The notes under the pieces are model-generated. The model saw only the letters and a program-made list of their open reading frames with translations. It was not told the DNA's origin and did no database searches. A stretch of 26,931 nucleotides of DNA, from positions 1-26,931 of the forward strand of contig RPFO01001632.1 in the NCBI GenBank assembly GCA_009746045.1. The letters are read 5' to 3'. The stretch is from Mesostigma viride (lineage: Eukaryota > Streptophyta > Mesostigmatophyceae > Mesostigmatales > Mesostigmataceae). Position 1 is the first letter of the stretch. Each line of letters opens with the position of its first letter. This document shows, piece after piece, positions 9,990 through 17,843 of the stretch. The translations under genes were made by a program, and so were the position numbers.

Positions 9990-10135
9990 TAAATATTTTT
10001 AATGGAACGCGTTTCTGCCATGCATGTAGTTATCGTTGCCAGCGACAACTGCTTCCCATGCAAATCGGAGGCCCATCCGGTTCCGGTCACACCCCGCCGC
10101 GCGGCCCTCGCCGGCTCCCTCACCATGCGAGGACA
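9990..10135. other. spacer between helicase gene and palindrome array
   Basis: No gene is visible. It begins with an A/T-rich stretch (aataaatattttta, just after the stop codon), possibly the polyadenylation region of the helicase transcript, then becomes GC-rich up to the first palindromic module. Confidence 0.4.
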
Positions 10136-10620
10136 TGGCGAAAAATTGGGCGGTCTTTTCTTAAGAGTAAGTACGTGCAATTTTTCGCCACATCCAACAA
10201 ACCACGCCACCTCAGCGCCGGCCAGTGGGGGAAGGTGGCGAAAAATTGGGCGTTCTTTATATAAGAGTAAGTACGTGCAATTTTTCGCCATCACTCTCAC
10301 ACCTTGACAAACACCTCCTATACCCCGCGCCAAGGGGTGGCAGGGTGGCGAAAAATTGGGCGTTCTTTATATAAGAGTAAGTACGTGCAATTTTTCGCCA
10401 TCACTCTCACACCTTGACAAACACCTCCTATGACCCGCGCCAAGGGGTGGCAGGGTGGCGAAAAATTGGGCGTTCTTTATATAAGAGTAAGTACGTGCAA
10501 TTTTTCGCCATCCTTGTCACACCTTGACAAACACCTCCTATGACCCGCGCCAAGGGGTGGCAGGGTGGCGAAAAATTGGGCGTTCTTTATATAAGAGTAA
10601 GTACGTGCAATTTTTCGCCA
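10136..10620. repeat. five-copy array of 55-bp inverted-repeat modules (candidate replication origin)
   Basis: Copies lie at 10136-10190, 10236-10290, 10346-10400, 10456-10510 and 10566-10620. Each has perfect 13-bp arms tggcgaaaaattg and caatttttcgcca separated by a 29-bp spacer with an A/T-rich core (ttctttatataagag in copies 2-5). Copies 2-5 repeat at exactly 110 bp, including the linker, while copy 1 has a different linker and a different A/T core but identical arms. Conserved arms and variable linkers argue that the 55-bp module, not the tandem unit, is the functional part. The array lies about 150 bp after a UL9-like origin-binding helicase gene; herpesvirus origins are palindromes with an A/T-rich centre bound by UL9. 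Alternatives are recombinase sites, promoters (each core holds tatataag) or a structural DNA repeat. Confidence 0.85.
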
Positions 10621-10910
10621 TCCTTGTCACACCCCCAACACACCATCACAACTGCCGGGGTGGTGACAGATGCCAGCCTAAATGTCACAATCTGGTGAGC
10701 AGTGGTGGCAGGGGGCACTTCTGTTTTTGCAAGTGGTTTAGGGTTTTAGGGTTTAGGGCTTAGGGTGAGACCCATCCCAGGCCGCGGTCACTATAGGGTC
10801 ACTATAGGGGTGGCAGATGCCAGCATAAGGGTGGTGCACTTCTCCTAGTCGCGATGACGGAATGATGACGGAATGATGATGGAAGCTACTTAATTCATTA
10901 ATTAGGCCGG
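10621..10910. other. junction DNA with short duplicated motifs
   Basis: No gene is visible. The string cagatgccagc with similar flanks occurs near 10667 and near 10814, and ggtcactata is tandemly repeated at 10786-10806. The telomere-like run at 10737-10765 is listed separately. The stretch probably represents the boundary between the viral element and repetitive host DNA. Confidence 0.35.
10737..10765 (+). repeat. interstitial telomere-like repeat
   Basis: Four consecutive telomere-type units are visible: TTTAGGG, TTTTAGGG, TTTAGGG and the variant CTTAGGG. TTTAGGG and TTTTAGGG are the plant and green-algal telomere motifs. So short a tract within a chromosome fits an interstitial telomeric sequence left by break repair, or a boundary where an element joined telomeric DNA. 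Confidence 0.6.
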
Positions 10911-12208
10911 AACATAACTCCGTTGGGAGTACCTGTAGCACATATCCCTGAGAAGGGGCATATGGCTTTTAATACATTCTAGGCTACTTCATGCAAGGGT
11001 GGGAATGTAAGCTACCCTTGCTCTAGGTGCACCAGGGCACCTGCACCCTCGTGATCTATCACGCTATGCCCAGCTATAAGGGGGAGCCTGTCATGTGGGG
11101 GAAGATCAGCATGGCTATACAAGAGCTAGGGCATGGCTTCTCAGCAGAGAGTGACTCCCTGCATGGGCACTGCATAATAAAATAAAGCTAGGCATCATCT
11201 GGAGGGTGGCTCATCATAGGCACACATGTACATGACTATAGAAAATATTAGGCCTCAGCTGGTATAGTTAGTGCCTGTAGTAGGCGGGCATGTACAAGGC
11301 CACTGTCTAACTATTCTACACTACTACTGATGTATTCCCCTAGGCTGGGGCTTTTGGAGTCGCTCCAGCGGGGGCGCGCCAGCAGGGGGCCGCGGTGGTC
11401 GAGGGGGTCGCGTGCCAGGGCTTGTGGCCGACGTAGATGGCCGCCCCCTTCCAGTACACCGGCTGGCCCGCCTTGGTCTGCCGGAGCTGGAGGTAGATCA
11501 GCCATAGCTCCCGTCGCCGTTGTCAGTGCTGCGCCAGGATCAAGTCGTCGTCCACGGTGAAGTGAGTCTTCTCGAGCCGCTTGCGGCATCTGAGAAACGA
11601 AATCTTGTCCGCTGGGCTCTCAAAGATGAGAAGAAGCGGAGGCGCCCCTGCCTTACCCCGCGCGCGGGGGAGGCGGTGGGCGGTCAGCTTAATCTCACCA
11701 TGCAAGGAGGCCCATGCGTGCAAGGATTTTGCTCTCAAACGCACGTGCAAGCTTCTCGGAATTCTCACCTTCCTCCATGTCGAAGTTCTTGAGGATGGCG
11801 TTGAGGCTGCGCTTGGCGAGCTCGGCCTCCTCGCGGAGGTCGAGCTGCTGCTGCTCGGGAGCTGGGCTGCGACGGCGGAGGTGGTGGAGGTGCCGGTAGG
11901 CGGTATGTTGCTTAAGCATGTCCGCCCAGGTCGTGATGGGAGGAGCATCGCCGGCCAGGCCAGCAGGGGCTGGCTTGGCGGCAATGTCCTTCACCGCCTG
12001 CATGGGCAGTGAGGCGTGCGGTGTTCTGCAGGACCTCGATAGCGATGGCATTCCGCTGGTCGATGTCGCGGAGCTGGGCGGTGATGGCGTCGGAGGTGGG
12101 GGTGGTGGCGGTGGAGGAGGCGAGGAGGGTGGAGGTGGCGGTGGAGATGGTGGAGAGGAGGGGAAGCTCGGCTGCCAGCCAGCGTGCTGCCCATGGCCGC
12201 CACATCTG
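10911..12208 (-). mobile_element. LINE relic, copy A (3' end at 10911)
   Basis: Read on the minus strand, this unit has an ORF1-like region (about 12205-11330), a non-coding 3' segment and a sharp 3' terminus ending gagttatgtt at 10911. A closely related unit (copy B) lies at about 12628-14200. The 5' end of copy A appears to sit inside another copy of the same family's 3' segment, implying nested insertion. No reverse transcriptase domain is present, so the copy is not autonomous. Confidence 0.6.
11330..12205 (-). pseudogene. LINE ORF1-like RNA-binding protein relic, copy A
   Basis: Piecing frames together on the minus strand gives, in order, a short helical coiled-coil segment (ITAQLRDIDQRNAIAIEV), a basic helix region (RSLNAILKNFDMEEGE), and a C-terminal domain with PPLLLIFESPADKISFLRC, a following FTVDDDL, a RRRELWP-type string and finally GAAIYVGH. 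The order (coiled coil, RNA-binding middle, C-terminal domain) matches L1-type ORF1 proteins and the ORF1 type I recognise from green-algal LINEs. Several frame changes and internal deletions break it. Proline-rich open frames across the same DNA are shadows of the GC-rich sequence. Confidence 0.6.
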
Positions 12209-12627
12209 CAGCGAAGGGGCATATATGGCCTATAGGCTATAATACATTCTAAGCTACTTCCTGCAAGGGTGGGAATGTAAACGACACTAATTGCTCTAGG
12301 TGCACCAGGCGGCACCTGCATCCCCATGATCTATCAAGCTATGCCCAGCTAAGGGGGAGCCTGTCATGGGGGGGGCGGGAGATCATCATGGCTATACAAG
12401 AGCTAGGGCTTGGCTTCTCGTCAGAGCGCAGTCACGTGTCTATTAATTAATTAATTAATTCTCATCAGAGAGTGACTCTCTGTATAGGCAGGGCTGAGCT
12501 AATTCTTAATGCATCATCCATGGGGGTCCCATTGTAGGCATGCAGGGCGTGGCTGAATTCTAGCTGAACGCATCATCCATATGGCTCAGGGATATTAATT
12601 AATGAATTAATTAATCAATTAATTAGG
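12209..12627 (-). repeat. fragment of LINE 3' segment with TTAA-rich tracts
   Basis: The segment from 12213 repeats sequence seen near 10950 and near 12705, including gaaggggcatat and ctacttcctgcaagggtggg. It then diverges and carries (TTAA)-type runs at 12441-12461 and 12593-12625. No gene is present. It looks like a partially deleted copy of the family's 3' region, into which copy A inserted. Confidence 0.5.
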
Positions 12628-14200
12628 AACATAACTCCGTTGGGAGTATATGTAGCACATAGCCCTTGAGAAGGGGCATTAGTTAACTAAATTAGACACG
12701 TGACTTGAGAAGGGGCATATGGCCTATAATACATTCTAAGCTACTTCCTGCAGGGGTGGGAATGTAAACGACACTTGCTCTAGGTGCCCCAGGGCCCCTG
12801 CAGCCCCATCATCTATCAAGCTATGCCCAGCTAAGGGGGAGCCTGTCATGGGGGGGAAGATCAGCATAGCTATATACAAAAGCTAGAGCGTGGCATCTCA
12901 GCAGAGAGCAGCTCTCTGCATGGGCACAGCATAACTAGATAAAGCTAGGCATCATCTGGAGTGTGCCACATCATAGGCACATTTTTACATGGATAAAATA
13001 ATACTCGTGCATCAGCTGGTATAGAGCCTGTAGGAGGCTTACATGTACTGTCATGGCCACGGTCTAACTATTCTACACTACTACTGCTGTATTCCCCTAT
13101 AAGCTGGGGCGGCTGGAGTCGCTGGGGCCGCGGTGGTCGAGGGGGTCGCGTGCCAGGCCGGGCTTGTGGCCGACGTAGATGGCCGCCCCCTTGGAACCAG
13201 TACACCTGCTGGCCCGCCTTGGTCTGCCGGAGCTGGAGGTAGGTCGGCCATAGCTCCCGTCGCCGTTGTTCAGCTGCGCCTGGGTCAAGTCGTCGTCCAC
13301 GGTGAAGGGAGTGTTCTCGAGCCGCTAGCGGCATCTGAGAAACGAAGTCTTGCATGTCCGCTGGGCTCTCAAAGATGAGAAGAAGCGGAGGCGCCCCTGC
13401 CTTACCCCGCGCGCGGGGAACGGCCGGTGGGTGGTCAGCTTAATCTCACCAAGAAGGCCCATGCGATCAAGGATTTTGCTCTCAAACGCACGTGCAAGCT
13501 TCTCGGAATTCTCACCTCCCTCCATGTCGAAGTTCTTGAGTAGGCTGCGCTTGGCGAGCTCGGCCTCCTCGCGGAGGTCGAGCTGCTGCTGCTGGAGCTA
13601 GCTGTGCTGCAACGGCGGAGGTGGTGGAGGTGGTGTGTTGCTTAAGCATGTCCGCCCCTGGAGGTCTGGGTGGGAGGAGCATCGCCACTGAGCCGGGCCA
13701 GCGAGGGCTGGCTTGGCGGCGATTTCCTTCACCGCCTGGGCGGTGAGGCCTGCTGTGTTCTGCAGGACCTCGATGGCGATTGCATTGTCCTTGAGGCGCT
13801 GGTCGATGTCGCGGAGCTGAGCGGTGATGGCGGCGGAGGAGGGGGTGGTGGCGGTGGAGGAGGCGAGGAGGGTGGAGGTGGAGGTGGATCGAGATGGTGG
13901 AGAGGAGGGGGAGCTCGGCAGTCAGCGTGCCTCCCATGGCCGCCACATCTGCAGCGTGGGGCCGGGGCCACGTGCTGCTCGAGGGCCTCCTTAAGGAGTG
14001 AGCGGATGGAGGATTCGGTTAAGGTGGTGGTGAGGGGCTTGGGGGGCCAAAGCTCCCCGATGGAGCCGATCCAAGGAGGGAAAAGAGAGCGAATTGCTGG
14101 AGGTGGGGGCGGCGGAGGCTGGGGAAGGGGTCGAAAGTGGAGGCGCGCTTCTGGTGAGGATCAAAGAGGCGACCTTGGATGAAGAGCTGGCAGCTTGCAC
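12628..14200 (-). mobile_element. LINE relic, copy B (3' end at 12628)
   Basis: This second unit of the same family also reads on the minus strand and ends with gagttatgtt at 12628, followed by an AATTAATT-type tail. It contains the same 3' segment (12628-13090) and a longer ORF1 region than copy A. The two copies match closely along the ORF1 and 3' segments but differ by many small indels, so both are old. No reverse transcriptase is visible. Confidence 0.6.
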
Positions 14201-14480
14201 ATGCAGTTCAAGAAGCGAGGCGTGCTATCCAAAAAACACGCAGGCCAGGATGCGTTCCTCGGTAAACCTGTCAAAGAAGCCGGGCTGGCTGGCTTCGACG
14301 ACAAAGTCGAGCTCTACCCAGCTCAGCTCGGCAGGGCGACTGCGCTTGGGTTCACTGAGGCGACTCTGCTGGCGAGGCGGGCTCGCGGGGGGCTGGGAGA
14401 CCACTAGAGCTTGCCCTAGTGGCGCCGCTGCCTTCTGGGCCGGTGGGCGAAGCTGCAGCCTGATCGAGCTGCAGACATAT
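13090..14480 (-). pseudogene. LINE ORF1-like RNA-binding protein relic, copy B
   Basis: The same domain order as copy A can be read on the minus strand: an N-terminal Pro/Ser-rich part, the coiled-coil ITAQLRDIDQRLKDNAIAIE near 13775-13835, the KILDRMGLLGEIKL region near 13440-13480, and the C-terminal domain with TVDDDLTQAQ near 13300, the RRRELWP-type string and GAAIYVGHKPG. Upstream, the minus strand can be read further (for example FVVEASQPGFFDRFTEERI near 14250-14310), suggesting the ORF1 N-terminus extends to about 14480. Frameshifts interrupt it at several points. Confidence 0.55.
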
Positions 14481-14706
14481 TTTCATTGCATGCCGAGCGC
14501 AGCCGCCAGGCTGCGTTGCGTCGAAGAGCGTTTGCTCGTCATATATTGCGTAATAGCTTCGGAAAATTATATCAGCATACATGTGCGTCGTAGAAAGACG
14601 CGTCGATTGTGATATTCACGGCTGAATTCGGTGCTCAAACGTGAAAGTTATGAGCTCCGCCGTCAGCCATGGCTATCTCGTGGCTCGAGTTTGTATGGCT
14701 ATCTCG
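14481..14706. other. no assignable feature
   Basis: I see no gene here. A short duplication, ggctatctcg, occurs twice (14670-14679 and 14697-14706) directly before the inverted LINE 3'-terminal motif. Confidence 0.3.
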
Positions 14707-14748
14707 CTCAGGGATATGTGCTACATATACTCCCAACGGAGTTATGTT
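14707..14748 (+). repeat. inverted copy of the LINE 3' terminus
   Basis: These 42 bases are the reverse complement, with few differences, of the 3'-terminal sequences at 10911-10952 and 12628-12670, again ending gagttatgtt. The upstream part of the element is missing, so this is a severely 5'-truncated plus-strand insertion. It is followed after three bases by the (ATTCC)n array. Confidence 0.6.
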
Positions 14749-14751
14749 ACA

Positions 14752-15445
14752 ATTCCATTCCATTCCATTCCATTCCATTCCATTCCATTCCATTCCATTC
14801 CATTCCATTCCATTCCATTCCATTCCATTCCATTCCATTCCATTCCATTCCATTCCATTCCATTCCATTCCATTCCATTCCATTCCATTCCATTCCATTC
14901 CATTCCATTCCATTCCATTCCATTCCATTCCATTCCATTCCATTCCATTCCATTCCATTCCATTCCATTCCATTCCATTCCATTCCATTCCATTCCATTC
15001 CATTCCATTCCATTCCATTCCATTCCATTCCATTCCATTCCATTCCATTCCATTCCATTCCATTCCATTCCATTCCATTCCATTCCATTCCATTCCATTC
15101 CATTCCATTCCATTCCATTCCATTCCATTCCATTCCATTCCATTCCATTCCATTCCATTCCATTCCATTCCATTCCATTCCATTCCATTCCATTCCATTC
15201 CATTCCATTCCATTCCATTCCATTCCATTCCATTCCATTCCATTCCATTCCATTCCATTCCATTCCATTCCATTCCATTCCATTCCATTCCATTCCATTC
15301 CATTCCATTCCATTCCATTCCATTCCATTCCATTCCATTCCATTCCATTCCATTCCATTCCATTCCATTCCATTCCATTCCATTCCATTCCATTCCATTC
15401 CATTCCATTCCATTCCATTCCATTCCATTCCATTCCATTCCATTC
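14752..15445. repeat. (ATTCC)n satellite, about 139 units, uninterrupted
   Basis: The array is 694 bp of the pentamer ATTCC (GGAAT on the other strand) with no variant unit that I could find. Five bp is not a multiple of three and no phase creates a stop, so all six frames are open and encode repeats such as SIPFH and MEWNG; these are not genes. It begins right after the inverted LINE 3' end, so it probably grew from a LINE tail. Perfect homogeneity implies recent expansion, and the length may be an assembly estimate. Confidence 0.95.
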
Positions 15446-15742
15446 AATCCCGATCCATCCATCGATCATCCTATTGCTCCGTGACTCCCCGGCAATAGGA
15501 GCACGAGTTCAATTAATTAATTAATTAATGGGGGGGATAGGCCTCTCCGTGATTTGGAAAACGATGCAGGACAAGGCCAAATTATGGGCCCAAGTAGTAC
15601 AAGACAACGACACCCCTGCTGTGGGGAAGACGCGTCTTTGCTCCCGAGGGAAGCATGCTCGGAGCAACCGTTAGGGTCCAGCCCATGTATTTCATTAGAC
15701 AAGATAGACTTCATTAGAATTGATAGCATAGCCCAGTAGGAA
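15446..15742. other. post-satellite spacer
   Basis: No gene is visible. It contains an inverted repeat, cctattgc (15470-15477) with gcaatagg (15492-15499), then an AATT-type run near 15511-15529 and a seven-G run. A 61-codon open frame (15554-15739) has no recognisable feature. Confidence 0.3.
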
Positions 15743-15803
15743 TTTATACGGACAGCCTATACCACACCTTCAAACTCAGTGCACATCATTATCAAGTTGG
15801 TTA
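15743..15803 (+). repeat. 61-bp direct repeat, left copy
   Basis: This copy matches 16317-16377 and begins tttatacggacagcctatac in both places. A common TAGG lies just upstream and attg just downstream of both copies. The two copies enclose about 510 bp. Confidence 0.8.
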
Positions 15804-16316
15804 ATATTGTAGCACTGACCATGCTGGGGGCCCAGCATACTCGAACACAAGGTGTTGCCCCTCTTAGCAGCGTGGGTGCCAGGGTGGGTGGGAGCTGAAA
15901 AGAGGCCTCCCTACGTCCCCTACACCACTCTAAGTACTGACTATCATTCACATTGCGCCACGCATGCAGGCCTGCCGGCCGGCGCAGGTACAAGGTGTAC
16001 TGACTGCCCATCACAGTTGCGCCACGCCTGGCGGCTGGCGCAGGTAACAAGGTCTAGTGACGTACGTTAGAAGCTACCTAGGCCTGCACTCCGGAACCAC
16101 ACTCAGCCTCGGCACAAAAAGGGCCGGCCGGTGCAGTACGGCTCGTGACAAGCGCTATTCTTACGCTACCTACGGCAGGTCGGTCCCCTTTGAGCCCGTC
16201 CACGCGTCATATATAAAATGAGCGGAGCTCAGCAAATACATTTCTTGTTTTTGGTCCATTGGAGTTCCTTCCCACCAATTAGAGAAACATTTATTTTACA
16301 TTTTTTTGTGCTAGGC
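15804..16316. other. segment between 61-bp direct repeats
   Basis: No gene is visible. An imperfect tandem duplication of about 60 bp occurs at about 15933-16055, each unit holding tgcgccacgc and ggcgcaggta. A TATA-like catatataaaatg lies near 16208. The segment could be a non-autonomous element bounded by the 61-bp repeats or simply a local duplication. Confidence 0.3.
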
Positions 16317-16377
16317 TTTATACGGACAGCCTATACCACACCTTCAAACTCAGTGCACATCATTATCAAGTTGGTTA
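16317..16377 (+). repeat. 61-bp direct repeat, right copy
   Basis: This copy matches 15743-15803 and lies three bases before the first base of the retrotransposon's 5' LTR. The retrotransposon therefore inserted, or is broken, exactly at the end of this repeat. Confidence 0.8.
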
Positions 16378-16380
16378 TTG

Positions 16381-17805
16381 TGTCACGGACGCGCGCTATG
16401 TCATCCGGGCGCCCACTATGCACAAGACCGGTGACGTGCGCAAGGAATTTGTCTTCTACGCATTTTCGACAAAGGCTAGTGACCGGGGGGGGACACTAGC
16501 ACTTGCAGCATAAGAGCGGACGAAAGTGTACGTGCACGCGCGCCGGGCCAGGCACAGCTGGGCGCGCAGCACTGACTTGAGCGGACGGCAGCACAAGTGT
16601 GCAGCGTCGAGAGGATCATACGCGTGTTAGTGGACAGCTGGAGCTGAAGCTGGACTGCTGGACTTCAACAGCGCCGAGGCTATTGACAGGCCAGGTGTCT
16701 TTGTGGTGTAGAATAGCGGGTCAACGTTATGAGGACTGGACAGAAAATGGAAAAGGACAATTTGCGGTGCGGAGCCAGATCGCTGGAATGAATGCGAAAT
16801 CGCTGGCAGCCCTAAAAAGGGATTTCTTCTAGAAAGGAACGATTAGACGCAATGTTTGCTGGGCCACTCACACGCAAGGTGTGAGCGTGCAGATTGTCTG
16901 AAGGATATTATGCTTCGACCTTGCTGGACGTGACTCAATGTCGGACATTCCCAGGGACAGAAATGCCGGAGCCTCTAGGAGATGAGATCGGCAACAGGGT
17001 AGCAATTTAGATTTGTCGGGATGCCTTCCTGCTTTTGTTGGCATGTGTGGTAGAAAGCCAGGACGGCAACTGGAATGCGGTTTCTATTCGCATGGTTCAG
17101 GCAGCAAGATAGTTTTGGCATTCCTGGCTGGACTGACAAGTGTGGCGTGTGTCATGCGTGTGGCATGACGAATGGTTTGGTTCATAGTCGAAGAGGACTC
17201 TCACGCAGCGTGTAGTCTCTTCGAGTCTCTCGTTAGTGGCCTTCGTGTTTCTCCCTTTCCTTGGGAGCAAGGCCGGTAGCATGTCATGGAGCGCTGCCTA
17301 ACTGCGGGCTCGTGAGCATGGAGTGCATCGATATTGAGACTATCAACGTGTTGTAATTGTATTAACTTTCTCAATAAATTCCGCATGTGCGGCTTCATCA
17401 TCAGACTGTGCAAATTGTGTGTTTTGAAAGCATTATTCTATAGCAGGGGAGGCAATAAGGTGGTTATCAGGCACGAGGGACAGTTCCTTGTCCTCGGCTG
17501 AGAGCCCTCCTTTCTTTACTCGAAGAGACTACCCGGTAGTCTGCTTCCTTCTGTTCGAAGCCAAGACGTTGGCTTTAGTGTTTAGCAACCATCAGCAGTA
17601 CAGGGAACGGCCTGGCTGACAGTTTGTAAAGGAAGTGTCTTGAGACAGATTTTAAGAAAATAGAACTAGCCAGAATTTGCTGGCTCTTGTCTTTTTCTGG
17701 CAGGCTAGTCGAGTCGTTATCCTTGACACCTGTTATAAAGCCTTTGGTTGTTGCTTCTTCTCAGCGAAACCTAGGCTTGTTGGTTCTTGTTTTGCCCATC
17801 GGTCA
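16381..17805 (+). repeat. 5' LTR (3' boundary approximate)
   Basis: It begins TGTCACGGAC at 16381, and the first about 1.1 kb is repeated from 25832 to the window end. The comparable part shows one substitution and a few single-base gaps. The 3' boundary is inferred: a CA at 17804-17805 precedes a TGG at 17808 that could start a primer-binding site. A TATA-like ttataaag lies at 17733-17740. A hairpin ctcacac/gtgtgag sits at 16867-16885. Short open frames on either strand are not credible genes. Confidence 0.75.
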
Positions 17806-17807
17806 GC

Positions 17808-17822
17808 TGGTGCATGCCACTG
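17808..17822 (+). promoter_or_regulatory. candidate tRNA primer-binding site
   Basis: tggtgcatg starts 2 bp after the inferred LTR end. Retroviral primer-binding sites begin TGG, complementary to the tRNA CCA end. The first bases resemble the 3' end of a glycine tRNA from memory, but the match fades after about nine bases, so the tRNA identity is not established. Confidence 0.3.
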
Positions 17823-17843
17823 ACGCGAGCGCAGACTCGAGCC

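Larger units (their letters stand above)
495..10620. mobile_element. endogenous polinton-like DNA virus (degraded or indel-ridden)
   Basis: A compact gene cluster has the replication-integration-packaging set typical of polinton-like viruses and relatives. It comprises an FtsK/HerA-type packaging ATPase, a tyrosine recombinase, an archaeo-eukaryotic primase plus helicase, a fibre-like structural protein on the opposite strand, and small basic or coiled-coil proteins. Intergenic gaps are very short (12-24 bp in several places). It ends with an array of 55-bp palindromic modules. No protein-primed DNA polymerase B, protease or convincing double-jelly-roll major capsid protein is visible, so this is either a partial copy or a lineage replicating by primase-helicase. 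The left boundary is approximate; the right boundary is set at the array end, before the telomere-like tract. Integration of such viruses in protist genomes is established knowledge; placing this one in that group is inference from gene content. Confidence 0.65.

Noticed and set aside
10166-10175. Splice donor-like gagtaagt in every palindrome module
   Set aside because: There is no matching acceptor or coding exon around it; probably chance within a conserved core.
10136-10620. Possible CRISPR array
   Set aside because: The repeats are 55-bp inverted modules with near-identical 55-bp linkers, so there are no unique spacers; no cas genes; the context is eukaryotic.
10136-10620. Recombinase sites of the loxP or FRT type (13-bp inverted arms)
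   Set aside because: The arm length fits, but the 29-bp spacer is far longer than the 6-8 bp cleavage spacing of tyrosine recombinases; kept only as a weak alternative.
10786-10809. T7-promoter-like TCACTATAGGG, twice
   Set aside because: The upstream half of the phage promoter is missing, and the match is explained by a short tandem duplication.
11695-12327. Proline-rich open frame on the minus strand, like an extensin or formin
   Set aside because: The frame that carries recognisable LINE ORF1 features is a different one; the proline run is an out-of-frame shadow of a GC-rich stretch.
14631-15524. Six long open frames of 233-297 codons on both strands over the satellite
   Set aside because: They are translations of the ATTCC pentamer in all frames, with only chance flanking residues; no codon constraint is possible.
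16599-16832. 77-codon plus-strand frame in the 5' LTR
   Set aside because: Its reading frame is not kept in the 3' LTR copy because of a one-base difference, and it has no recognisable domain.
17097-17282. 61-codon minus-strand frame repeated identically at 26546-26731
   Set aside because: Both lie at the same place in the two LTRs; identity comes from the LTR duplication, not from selection on a protein.
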